The translations under genes and the position numbers were made by a program. A stretch of DNA of 64,000 nt from SCUS01 sp966211675 (lineage in GTDB: Bacteria > Myxococcota_A > Polyangia > Polyangiales > Ga0077539), in contig CBIHPK010000016.1 in NCBI GenBank assembly GCA_966211675.1, positions 1 through 64,000 on the forward strand, given 5' to 3'. Of this stretch, positions 27,270 to 35,109 are shown one piece after another (position 1 is the first letter of the stretch; every line of letters starts with the position of its first letter). The notes beneath the pieces were generated by a model. The model did not search any database. It worked only from the letters and a program-made list of their open reading frames with translations, and had not been told where the DNA came from.

Positions 27270-27296
27270 ATCGCCACGAGCGGGGGAGAACCTTCA
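27270..27296 (-). promoter_or_regulatory. Candidate ECF promoter for the lipid operon (variant -10)
   Basis: Minus strand: TGAAGGT at 27296-27290, 16-nt spacer, CGAT at 27273-27270 (one mismatch from CAAT). Directed at the eight-gene operon and back-to-back with the copy at 27389-27415. Confidence 0.5.
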
Positions 27297-27388
27297 GAGA
27301 AATGTGACGTGGCCCGTCGATGGTCGTTGGAAGGCCAGGAGGGTGGGCGCGGGTTGCTCCCCGCCCCTCACGCAGCCGGACGATTCGG

Positions 27389-27415
27389 TGAAGGCCCACG
27401 AGCGCCGGGGGCAAT
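27389..27415 (+). promoter_or_regulatory. Candidate ECF promoter for metallophosphoesterase 1
   Basis: TGAAGGC at 27389-27395, 16-nt spacer, CAAT at 27412-27415. The ATG at 27424 begins 8 nt after the box, so the mRNA would be essentially leaderless. Confidence 0.6.
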
Positions 27416-27423
27416 CACCGACG

Positions 27424-28713
27424 ATGTTGTCGAAGCTCTCTCGCTCCGCGGTGCGGCTCGCTTCGGGGGTCGTGTGGGCGCTGGGGTGCGCCCCATCGGT
27501 CTTGCTCCCGACCGCGGACGGCGGGAGCTCGCCGGTCGAGGAGCGGGGTGTCGACCCGGCGCTCGACGCCCCTGCGACGACGGGCGATGCGGGCCGGTCC
27601 GAGGGTGGCGTCGCCACCGACGCGGGAGGCGACGGGAGCGTGACGCGGGACCTCGGCGCGACGCTCGACGTCTCGGCCGCCCACGGCTGCGTCCCGACCG
27701 TGGCGACGGGGCGGGAGGACACCAACGAACTCTGCGCCAACGGCCTCGACGACGACTGCAACGGCTACGCGGACTGCGTCGACTTCCGGTGCAGCCGCAA
27801 CGCGAACGCTGTGACCGTCTGCCAGCCCGACGCGGGGCCCGCGGCCGTCGATGCTCCGCCTGCGGTCGACGTGCCGCCCAGCACCATGGACGCGGGCCTC
27901 GTCGGACCGACGGGCGGCACCGTTTCGCGCTTGCGATTCGCGGTCTTCGGCGACGTCCGTCCGCCGTCACCCAACGCCACGACCGCCTACCCCACCGCCA
28001 TCATCACGGCCGTGCTCGACGGCGTCACCGCCGCCGGCGCTCAGTTCGCCGTGGCGAGTGGCGACTACATGTTCGCGACGACGGGCGCGAGCGCCGATGC
28101 ACAGGTGACCATGCTCCTCGCGGCCGAGTCTCGCTTCCGCGGTCATGTCTTCCACTCGATGGGCAACCACGAGTGCACGGGCGCCTCGGCGTCCAACTGC
28201 CCGCTCGGCAGCGAGACCGCGCAGATTCGCGTCTATCGGACGCGCCTCGCGCCCGCGTACGCGACACCCTATTTCGACTGGGTCATCACGACCGATCTCG
28301 GTGACGCGCACTTCATTGCGACGGCGCCCAACGCCTGGAGCGCGTCGCAACAGGCGTGGCTCGACCGCGCGCTCGCCCGTCCCGCGCTCTACACCATCGT
28401 GATCGCGCACGAGCCGCCTGGCGACCGCCAGGCGCCCGGCAGCGTGGCCATCGAGAGCGCGGTGAGCGCGAGGGCAGGTGGCGTCACGCTGCGCCTCTAC
28501 GGCCACACGCACGAGTATCGACACCTCCTCGGAAACGCGATCATCGCTGGCAACGCGGGCGCTCCGCTCGCGAGCGCCACGGGCCAGTACGGCTACGTCG
28601 TGGTCGACCAGCGCGCCGACGGCGACCTCGTCGTGACGGCCTACACCATCGGCCGTCCCGCGATGGTGGCGGACAGCTTCGTGCTCACCCCGGGCGGCGC
28701 GCTCACCCGCTGA
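27424..28713 (+). CDS. Lipoprotein with MopE metal-binding motif and calcineurin-like phosphoesterase domain (copy 1)
   Basis: 429 aa. Signal peptide with lipobox VVWALGC, an Asp/Ala/Gly-rich stalk, one MopE-type motif (LCANGLDDDCNGYADC, then VDFRCSRN), a second Asp/Pro linker, then a phosphoesterase domain from about residue 165: FGDVRPP, ASGDYMF, SMGNHE, IVIAHEP and LYGHTHEY supply the dinuclear-metal ligands. Probably a surface phosphatase or nucleotidase of unknown substrate. Paralogues: 60365-61339 and the internally deleted copy at 46186. The frame is open further upstream, but the lipoprotein signal begins at this ATG. Confidence 0.85.
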   Translation: MLSKLSRSAVRLASGVVWALGCAPSVLLPTADGGSSPVEERGVDPALDAPATTGDAGRSEGGVATDAGGDGSVTRDLGATLDVSAAHGCVPTVATGREDTNELCANGLDDDCNGYADCVDFRCSRNANAVTVCQPDAGPAAVDAPPAVDVPPSTMDAGLVGPTGGTVSRLRFAVFGDVRPPSPNATTAYPTAIITAVLDGVTAAGAQFAVASGDYMFATTGASADAQVTMLLAAESRFRGHVFHSMGNHECTGASASNCPLGSETAQIRVYRTRLAPAYATPYFDWVITTDLGDAHFIATAPNAWSASQQAWLDRALARPALYTIVIAHEPPGDRQAPGSVAIESAVSARAGGVTLRLYGHTHEYRHLLGNAIIAGNAGAPLASATGQYGYVVVDQRADGDLVVTAYTIGRPAMVADSFVLTPGGALTR

Positions 28714-28722
28714 CCCGCGACG

Positions 28723-29532
28723 TCACGGCATCGGGTCGGCGACCGACCACCAGGTGAGGTCGAGGGCAAGATAGAGCCCCGCCGTGCAGGCGACGGCCGC
28801 CAGGGTCACGGCGACCGCGGCGCGCCGACGCGAGGGCGACGGCGGGCGCGTCGCCCAGAACAGCGCGAGGCCGATGCTCGACGGGATCGCCGAGGCCATC
28901 CACCCCGACGACGCGAGCGGGTTGACCCACCGCGGGACGATCAGGGCCCCGGCCAGCGCGACGACCTCCGCGACGAGCAGCGCGCGCCCGAACGGTCCGA
29001 GCTGCCGACGCCATCGCCGACGCCGGATCGCAGCCCCGACGCGAACTGCGAGCGCGAGGGCGGCCATCGCGACGACGCCTACCGAGGCGGCCCGCAGCGC
29101 CCGGCGCCAGGGTCGCTGCCTCACCGCCCGAAGACGCGCGGCGGCGTAGGTGGCGATGATGGGGTCGGGGTCGTGCTCGACCCGCGCCAGCGCCTGCTCG
29201 GCGGCGTCCCAGCGGCGAGCGCGCAGCTCGACCTCGCCCTCGTGCACGGCCGCCATGCGCCCGTCGAAGCTCGCGGGGGCGACCGCCTGCGCCGCGACGA
29301 AGTCCGCCCGGGCGCCGTCGAGCAGGCCGCGCCGCGCCGCGATCTGTCCCGCCCACGACCAGGCGTGCGCGCGGGTCGCCGCGTCGACGGCGGCGTCGCG
29401 CCCGACGGCCTCCAGCGCCGCGCGCGCCTCGCCGTCGCGCCCTGCATGGAGCGCGTCGAGCACGTCCGACCACGCCGGGGCCGCTCCGCCCGCGAGCTGC
29501 GCGCACACTGCAATGAAGGCAATCACGTGCAC
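28723..29532 (-). CDS. TPR-like exported/membrane protein
   Basis: 269 aa. After a signal-like N-terminus (IAFIAVCAQLAGGAAPA) come helical repeats resembling tetratricopeptide units (about 20-130; ALEAVGRDAAVDAATRAHAW, DAAEQALARVEHDPDPII), then three or four transmembrane helices (VGVVAMAALALAVRVG; ALLVAEVVALAGALIVP; AAVAVTLAAVACTAGLYLAL). It follows the purple-acid-phosphatase-like gene by 26 nt in the same direction, so is the last gene of that operon. GTG start. No function inferred beyond a scaffold-type role. Confidence 0.65.
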   Translation of the reverse strand: MHVIAFIAVCAQLAGGAAPAWSDVLDALHAGRDGEARAALEAVGRDAAVDAATRAHAWSWAGQIAARRGLLDGARADFVAAQAVAPASFDGRMAAVHEGEVELRARRWDAAEQALARVEHDPDPIIATYAAARLRAVRQRPWRRALRAASVGVVAMAALALAVRVGAAIRRRRWRRQLGPFGRALLVAEVVALAGALIVPRWVNPLASSGWMASAIPSSIGLALFWATRPPSPSRRRAAVAVTLAAVACTAGLYLALDLTWWSVADPMP

Positions 29533-29558
29533 GAGTCGAGGGTGCTCCGGTCGCCGCC

Positions 29559-30911
29559 TCAGCGGGGCGTGCGTGGGTGGAAGTCGATCACTTCGATGAG
29601 GCTACCGTCGGTGCGCCAGGCCTCCCAGCGCATGGTGCGGGCGTCCGCGTGGAGCATCCCGAAGCCGTGGACGCTCTCGCGCTGATGGGTCGAGGGCAGC
29701 CGGTCGCGAAAGGAGTAGAGCGGGGCGCCTGCGCCGCCGAAGACGATATAGCGGGTGCCCGACGGATCGACACGTCCGCCCCGCAGGGCCTCGGTGGACT
29801 CGTAGTTGTGGACGTGCCCCGAGAGGTCGAGGTCGACCCCGAAGCGATCGAAGAGCGGCGTCCACGCGGCGAGGGTCACCTCGTCGGGGCGATGGCCGAC
29901 CGCGTCGGTGTGCGTGGGCTTGTGGTGCATCGTGAGGACGAACGGCGTTCGCGCGCGCTCCACAGCGGCGAGCGTCTGCCCGAGGAAGGTCGTCTCGGCG
30001 CCGGTGATCTCCCCGTCCGAGATCGTGGAATCGTTGAGCACGACGACCCGCAGCGGTCCGTAGGAGAGGGCGTACCAGTGTTCGTGGTGTTTCGGCCCGC
30101 CGTTTGGCGGCAGCGCGAACTGGTCATAGTAGACGGCGTTCTGGCCCTCGTGGTTGCCGTCGGCCCAGACCCCGGGCACCTCCGCGAGGAGCTCGGTGCC
30201 CGCGGCGAAGAAGGCGTCCCACGCGCGGAGGTCGCCGCCGTCCGCCACCGCGTCGCCCGTGAAGAGCAGGAAGTCGGGCGAGCGGGAGAGCCCCCGGCGG
30301 GAGACGCGGCCCCACTCCGCAGGGTTGGTGCGCGCGTCGCCGGCGACCATGACGTGCACCTCCGAGGGACCCTCGGGCGCCGTCACGAAGTGGTGCACCG
30401 CCGGCACGCCGCCTCCGACGACGGCGTACTCATAGCGGGTGCCCGGATCGAGCCCGCAGACGTGCACCTCGTGCTGCCGCCGGTCTCCTCCTCCGAGGAG
30501 CGGGAACGAGAACCCCTCCACGCGCCGCGCTGCCTTGCCCTCACGGGCTTCGCGCACCGTGACGACCGACGCCAGTGACGTGACGACGGTGCTCCACTGC
30601 ACGACGATCGACGTGCGCGGGTCGCCCACGAAGGTCAGGTGGAGGTTCTTCGGCGAGGCTCCTTCGGCCGGGCCATCGACGTGGCGAGTGACACGGAGGC
30701 CGCCGGCGTGCGGGGCGAGGGCCTCGTAGTCGCAGCGCGCCGGGCGGTGGGGGAACGCCACGACGTCAGCCGCAGACAGCACGTCGCGGGCGGGCGTCGA
30801 CGCGGACGTCGATGCGGACGTCGACGTCGGACCGCGGCACGCGGCGAGGTGGGCCAGCGCGCTGACGAGCAGGGCGCTCCGGCTCATCGGGTGCGGGACG
30901 CGGGGGAGCAT
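29559..30911 (-). CDS. Purple acid phosphatase-like metallophosphoesterase lipoprotein
   Basis: 450 aa. Signal peptide with lipobox LAHLAAC, a Ser/Thr/Ala stalk, an N-terminal fibronectin-like domain (about 90-190; STVVTSLASVVTVRE, CGLDPGTRYEYAVVGGG) and a metallophosphatase domain with AGDART, FTGDAVADGG, ADGNHEGQN, LTMHHKPTH and LSGHVHNYE. This order is that of purple acid phosphatases. Predicted envelope phosphomonoesterase. The ATG at 30911 follows a good GAAGGGG ribosome site; a second Met (30887) is possible. Mid-operon between the Cys-rich lipoprotein and the TPR gene. Confidence 0.85.
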   Translation of the reverse strand: MLPRVPHPMSRSALLVSALAHLAACRGPTSTSASTSASTPARDVLSAADVVAFPHRPARCDYEALAPHAGGLRVTRHVDGPAEGASPKNLHLTFVGDPRTSIVVQWSTVVTSLASVVTVREAREGKAARRVEGFSFPLLGGGDRRQHEVHVCGLDPGTRYEYAVVGGGVPAVHHFVTAPEGPSEVHVMVAGDARTNPAEWGRVSRRGLSRSPDFLLFTGDAVADGGDLRAWDAFFAAGTELLAEVPGVWADGNHEGQNAVYYDQFALPPNGGPKHHEHWYALSYGPLRVVVLNDSTISDGEITGAETTFLGQTLAAVERARTPFVLTMHHKPTHTDAVGHRPDEVTLAAWTPLFDRFGVDLDLSGHVHNYESTEALRGGRVDPSGTRYIVFGGAGAPLYSFRDRLPSTHQRESVHGFGMLHADARTMRWEAWRTDGSLIEVIDFHPRTPR

Positions 30912-30986
30912 GTCGTCCCCTTCAACGGCAGAATCGGGGGCCAGCGGAGAGCAGTGCGATGAGGGCCAACGGGGGGTCTCCTGGGC

Positions 30987-31910
30987 TCAGCGGCAGCGCG
31001 CGTTGATGCAGAGAGTCTGGGCGGCGCAGTCGGCGCTGCGCGCGCACTCGGGGCGCATCTCCAGTGGATTGGTGCACAGCAGGTCGCTGCCGCAGGTGTC
31101 GAAGGTCACGTCGACCCGCAGGCACTCGGCGGCCGTTCCGCCCCGGCAAGAGGCCCGGCACGACCCGCGGCGGCACACGCTCCCGGCTGCGCAGTCAGCG
31201 TCGCGCACGCAGAAGCTGCGAGGGGCGGTGTCCGCCTGACAGAAGCCGAGCACGCAGACCCCTCCAGCGGCGCAGGGCCGATCCGGGGCGCACCCGGCCA
31301 CGCAGCGGCCGTCCGCGCAGACCGAGCCCGAGGCGCAGTCCGCCGACCGCGCGCACTCGCTCCCGGGCTGCGACGGTCGATCGCAGTACCCCGCGACGCA
31401 CACCTGCGTCGACGGGCACGAGGCCGACGCGCCGCACGCCGAGAGGCACCTGCCGTCCACGCAGTCGCGGCCCGCGCCGCAGTCGGTCGCGAACTGGCAG
31501 ATCGCGCTGGCGCCGAGACATCGGCCCGCGAGGCAATGCTCGCCTGCGGCACAGCTCGCGTCGGTCGCGCACTGCGTCGGCGTCACGCACGCTCCCGCAC
31601 GCATCTCGCAAACGAGTCCGGCGCCCGCGGCGGCGCAGTCCCGGTCCATGCGGCAGCCGGGGTTCGCCCCCGCGTCGGCCGTGGCTCGCGTCGCGTCCAC
31701 GCCCGCTGCGTCGACGGGCGCCACGACCGCGCCATCCGGGCCGTCGTCGTTCGTCTCGCAACGGTCGTCCTCCTCGCCGTCGGGCGGATCACCGTGTTCG
31801 TCGTGTCCCGGGCTGACGCGCCCGTGGGAGGACGAGTCATTGCAGCGGCCTTCTTCGCCATCGCAGCCCACGACGAGCAGCGCACTCAAGAGCACAATCG
31901 ATCGCTTCAA
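30987..31910 (-). CDS. Cys-rich lipoprotein with repeated C-x-n-C modules
   Basis: 307 aa from a TTG start that gives KRSIVLLSALLVVGC, a lipoprotein signal. An acidic stalk is followed by about eight modules of the form C-x5-C-x4-G-x-x-C-x-x-G-x-C (e.g. ECARSADCASGSVCADGRC), which resemble the small disulfide modules common in myxobacterial surface proteins. No enzymatic motif. The ATG at 31994 in the same frame is rejected because it is part of the -35-like element ATGAAGGT. First gene of a three-gene operon. Confidence 0.7.
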   Translation of the reverse strand: MKRSIVLLSALLVVGCDGEEGRCNDSSSHGRVSPGHDEHGDPPDGEEDDRCETNDDGPDGAVVAPVDAAGVDATRATADAGANPGCRMDRDCAAAGAGLVCEMRAGACVTPTQCATDASCAAGEHCLAGRCLGASAICQFATDCGAGRDCVDGRCLSACGASASCPSTQVCVAGYCDRPSQPGSECARSADCASGSVCADGRCVAGCAPDRPCAAGGVCVLGFCQADTAPRSFCVRDADCAAGSVCRRGSCRASCRGGTAAECLRVDVTFDTCGSDLLCTNPLEMRPECARSADCAAQTLCINARCR

Positions 31911-31966
31911 TGGCAGACCCTCGCTTCCCGGGACGGTGGGTGTCGACAGACACCGCCGACGTCGCC

Positions 31967-31993
31967 ATTGCCCCGGGGGCGCTTCTACCTTCA
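31967..31993 (-). promoter_or_regulatory. Candidate ECF promoter for the 31910-28723 operon
   Basis: Minus strand: TGAAGGT at 31993-31987, 16-nt spacer, CAAT at 31970-31967. Confidence 0.6.
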
Positions 31994-32071
31994 TCCGGCG
32001 CCGTCGATTCTGACGGTCGCGGGGTTGGGGTCGGGAATTGCCATCTCGGGCGTATGGTGGGCGTCCGCAGC

Positions 32072-32758
32072 ATGTCCCGAACGACCGAACGATCGTCGAT
32101 GCGTGCCCTCCTTCCCCCGGCGCTGGTCGCCGCGGGGGCGGCCTTCTTCACGTGGTTCGGGAGCGAGGTGGGGGAAGGCGAGACCCGGCGCGTCGACGAG
32201 AGCATCCTCCTGGCATTGCGCGACCGGGCTGACCGCTCGAGCCCGTGGGGCCCTCCGTGGTTCGAGGAGGTCATGCGCGACGTCACGGCGTGGGGCTCGC
32301 CGACGACGCTCTCGCTGCTCACGCTCGCGACCGTCGGCTACCTCCTGATGCGCGGCCGCCGTCGCACGGCGGCGCTGATCGCAGGCACGGTCGCGGGCGG
32401 CCTCGCGCTGAGCACCGCGCTCAAGCAGGCCTTCGGGCGGCCTCGCCCGCGCCTCGTCCCGCACGGCACCTTCGTCTCCTCCTCGAGTTTTCCGAGCGGC
32501 CACGCAGCGATGGCGGCGGTGACCTTCCTGACGCTGGCCGCACTGCTCGCGGCGTCCGAGCCGGCGCCCCGCCGGGCCGCGCGTACGTACCTCCTGGCGG
32601 TCGCGGCGACGATCACCCTCGCGGTCGGCGTGAGCCGCGTCTACCTCGGCGTCCACTACCCGAGCGATGTCGTGGCGGGTTGGGTCTTCGGCGCGACCTG
32701 GAGCGCGGCGTGCTGGCTCTCGATCCGTTGGCATCGGGGCCCGGCCGACGCCTCGTAG
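32072..32758 (+). CDS. PAP2-family membrane phosphatase
   Basis: 228 aa with about five transmembrane helices and the complete three-part PAP2 phosphatase signature: KQAFGRPRPR, SFPSGHAAMA and SRVYLGVHYPSDVVAG. Likely acts on phosphatidate, undecaprenyl pyrophosphate or a related lipid phosphate at the periplasmic face. The ATG at 32072 places the first helix (LPPALVAAGAAFFTWFG) about 15 residues in. No TGAAGSY element is seen upstream. Convergent with the glycosyltransferase gene. Confidence 0.88.
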   Translation: MSRTTERSSMRALLPPALVAAGAAFFTWFGSEVGEGETRRVDESILLALRDRADRSSPWGPPWFEEVMRDVTAWGSPTTLSLLTLATVGYLLMRGRRRTAALIAGTVAGGLALSTALKQAFGRPRPRLVPHGTFVSSSSFPSGHAAMAAVTFLTLAALLAASEPAPRRAARTYLLAVAATITLAVGVSRVYLGVHYPSDVVAGWVFGATWSAACWLSIRWHRGPADAS

Positions 32759-32807
32759 GATGTGACCTGCCGCGCAGCACGCGACGGGCGTGTGGCGGAC
32801 CTGAGGC

Positions 32808-34064
32808 TCAGCGGCTCGAGCGTACCGTTCCGCGGAGCGCGCCCAAGCCCGCGTCGCTCGGCGAGGCGCGACCGCTCGCCGGTCCGCCTTCGTGCGTACG
32901 GCGCTTGAAGCGGTAGGTCCGTTCGCCCCAACGCACGCTCGGGACGGCGAACGCGGCCACGCACGCGGCGACGTGGAGCAGGTCGGCGAGCGGGCGGAGT
33001 AGGACCCACCACCCCAGGCGAACGCCGTGCGGGCGGAGTTGTGTGCGCTCGATCGCCGCCGTCACGGCGATTCTCCAGAGCAGACTGACCGCGAGCAGCG
33101 TCGCCGCGAGGACGCTGGTGGGATTCAGCGCCCATGCGGCGAGAGGAGCGACGACCGCGTGGAGGCCCAGCTGCACAACCAGGAGCCGCGGACTCTCGAC
33201 CCGCTGGCAGAGCATCCAACGGTGGTACTGGCGCGCGAGCCCCGCCGCGCCGCAGGCCTCCTGGGCGTGGCGGATCACGGGCCCGGCGCGCAGGCGGAAC
33301 CCTGCCCCGGTCAACACCGCGGCGAGCCGCAGGTCGTCGGCGACCGTCTCTCGGAGCACCTCGACGGAGCCGGCGGCCTCGAGCGCCGCCCGGCGCAACA
33401 CCATCAGTCCCCCTTCCATCAGGCCCAGGCGGCCCATCCGTTCCAGCGCGCGCACGGTCACGATCTTGTCGCCCGACGCGACCATCGCGAGGAGCCGTTG
33501 GAGCCCCGTCGTCGGCACGTGCAGCACCGGCGCGAAGACGCCGGCCACGTCGTCGGCGTCGAAGAGTGCGAGGCAGGCGGCGAGATCGTCGGGGTCGAGG
33601 TGCACGTCGGCGTCGCAGAACGCGACGAACGGGGCGGTCGTGGCGTGCCAGCCGGCGGCCATGCCGGCGACCTTGTCGGTAGTGTCGTCGCGGTTCTCCG
33701 AGACGAGGAAGGACGCGCGCGCCTCGGCGCCGTGGGCGGCCCGGGCGGCCGTCAGGCCGGGGTCGCGACGGCGCGAGGCCACGAAGACGAACTCGATGCC
33801 TCCGCCGATGCGCTGGGCCAGGAGGGAGGCGTTGTTACGGCCGCCGGAGAGATCGGGGCCATAGAGGGGACGAATGACCGCCACCAGCGCGCCCGCGCCC
33901 GCCGCGATGCGATCGCGCGAGCAGGGTTCGATCGGAGCGCGGCCGACGGCCTCCCTGCGCGATAGCTGTGACAGGAAGAGCGCGAGTGTGAGGAAGCCGT
34001 TGCCCACGAGCACCGCGACCCACGCTGCCGCGGTGGCGACGTCGGCGAGGAGGGCCGTCCTCAC
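32808..34064 (-). CDS. Ceramide glucosyltransferase-like (GT21/HpnI-type) glycosyltransferase
   Basis: 418 aa. One N-terminal helix (AAAWVAVLVGNGFLTLALFL), a GT-A catalytic domain with VAVIRPLYGPD, FCDADVHLDP (D-x-D) and the (Q/R)xxRW motif as QYHRW, and two or three C-terminal helices. These are hallmarks of processive GT2/GT21 enzymes such as ceramide glucosyltransferase and hopanoid-associated HpnI, which transfer a sugar to a lipid. The GTG start overlaps the stop of the NodB-type deacetylase, so the two probably make and trim a glycolipid headgroup. Confidence 0.8.
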   Translation of the reverse strand: MRTALLADVATAAAWVAVLVGNGFLTLALFLSQLSRREAVGRAPIEPCSRDRIAAGAGALVAVIRPLYGPDLSGGRNNASLLAQRIGGGIEFVFVASRRRDPGLTAARAAHGAEARASFLVSENRDDTTDKVAGMAAGWHATTAPFVAFCDADVHLDPDDLAACLALFDADDVAGVFAPVLHVPTTGLQRLLAMVASGDKIVTVRALERMGRLGLMEGGLMVLRRAALEAAGSVEVLRETVADDLRLAAVLTGAGFRLRAGPVIRHAQEACGAAGLARQYHRWMLCQRVESPRLLVVQLGLHAVVAPLAAWALNPTSVLAATLLAVSLLWRIAVTAAIERTQLRPHGVRLGWWVLLRPLADLLHVAACVAAFAVPSVRWGERTYRFKRRTHEGGPASGRASPSDAGLGALRGTVRSSR

Positions 34065-34795
34065 GCGCCCGTCGCTCCTGTGGAGATCGGAGCGCGTCGG
34101 GGAACGTCGTCGGGGCTCAGTGCGACGGCGGGGAGTTGCACCGCGCGCAGTCGATCGAGCAACGCACCGAGCGCGTCGAGCATCGCAGTTCGCCGCGGGA
34201 GGCCGTCGTGCAGGAGCACGACGTCGCCGGATGCCACGTCGGCGAGTCGGCGAGTCATCCCGGCGGCGTCGTGCGGTAGCCAGTCGCGCGAGTCGAAGGA
34301 CCACATCACCGGGGTGAGCCCTCGCTTCGCGGCGGCGCGGTACACGCGGAAGTCGCGACGTCCGTACGGAGGGCGAAAGAGCAGGGGCGCCCGGCCCACG
34401 ATCGGGGCGAGCGTCGTCAGACAGCGACCGAACTCGTCGTCGAGGGCGCTGCCGGTCCGCGCGAGCAGCGTGCGGTGTCGCCAGCCGTGAATGCCGATCG
34501 CGTGGCCCTCTTCGACGACACGGCGGGCGAGCGCGGGGAAGCGCTGGACGCGCTCGGCGATCGGGAAGAACGTCGCCCTCGCCCCGGCCGCGCGCAGCAG
34601 GTCGAGCACACGGGGTGTTTCGACCGGGTCCGGGCCGTCATCGAAGGTGAGCGCCACCGAGCCGGGAGGCGCGCGCCAGATGGTTCCGGGGACGAGCCAG
34701 TCGTGAACCCCACGCCACGGAAGCACGGCCCCCACGCCATAGGCGCTGACGAGGGCCGTCGACCCGACGATGACCGAGAGCGAGAGAGCATCCAC
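34061..34795 (-). CDS. NodB-type polysaccharide/N-acetyl deacetylase
   Basis: 244 aa. An N-terminal helix (SVIVGSTALVSAYGVGAVL) anchors a NodB domain with TFDDGPDP (residues 50-57, catalytic Asp and metal Asp), HGWRHRTLL (metal His pair), RPPYGRRD and a C-terminal VVLLHDG. It probably removes N-acetyl groups from the sugar added by the co-transcribed glycosyltransferase. GTG start only 8 nt after the -10-like box. Translationally coupled to 32808-34064. Confidence 0.85.
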   Translation of the reverse strand: MDALSLSVIVGSTALVSAYGVGAVLPWRGVHDWLVPGTIWRAPPGSVALTFDDGPDPVETPRVLDLLRAAGARATFFPIAERVQRFPALARRVVEEGHAIGIHGWRHRTLLARTGSALDDEFGRCLTTLAPIVGRAPLLFRPPYGRRDFRVYRAAAKRGLTPVMWSFDSRDWLPHDAAGMTRRLADVASGDVVLLHDGLPRRTAMLDALGALLDRLRAVQLPAVALSPDDVPRRAPISTGATGA

Positions 34796-34803
34796 GCTGG
34801 GTC

Positions 34804-34830
34804 ATTGATTCGGCGGACGCTCGACCTTCA
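34804..34830 (-). promoter_or_regulatory. Candidate ECF promoter for the deacetylase-glycosyltransferase pair
   Basis: Minus strand: TGAAGGT at 34830-34824, 16-nt spacer, CAAT at 34807-34804. Back-to-back with 34954-34980. Confidence 0.62.
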
Positions 34831-34953
34831 AACCATCTCGACGATCCATCCGAGGAAGCGGACGTGCGCGACCTTGGGGGTCCGGTCGAGGCCATCCGAC
34901 GGCGCCACGAGGCCTCTTCGTAGAGGGCGCGGGGAGACAATCGCCAGGGGTCA

Positions 34954-34980
34954 TGAAGGTCTTGGGGAGGACAGGACAAT
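34954..34980 (+). promoter_or_regulatory. Candidate ECF promoter for the Omp85-like barrel
   Basis: TGAAGGT at 34954-34960, 16-nt spacer, CAAT at 34977-34980. It lies in the 314-nt divergent region between the deacetylase and the barrel gene. Confidence 0.6.
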
Positions 34981-35109
34981 TCGAATCCCGGAGTGCGGCG
35001 CGCCCTGCGTGCCACTGCCGTCTCGGAGGATCGTCTGCATGAAGCCCGCATCGCATCGACACCTCAGCCGCTCTGCGACGCGATCCGGCCATGGCTGCGA
35101 TGCCGCCCC

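Noticed and set aside
27304..27423. Extension of metallophosphoesterase 1 to 27304
   Set aside because: The lipoprotein signal starts at 27424 and the promoter element lies inside the extension.
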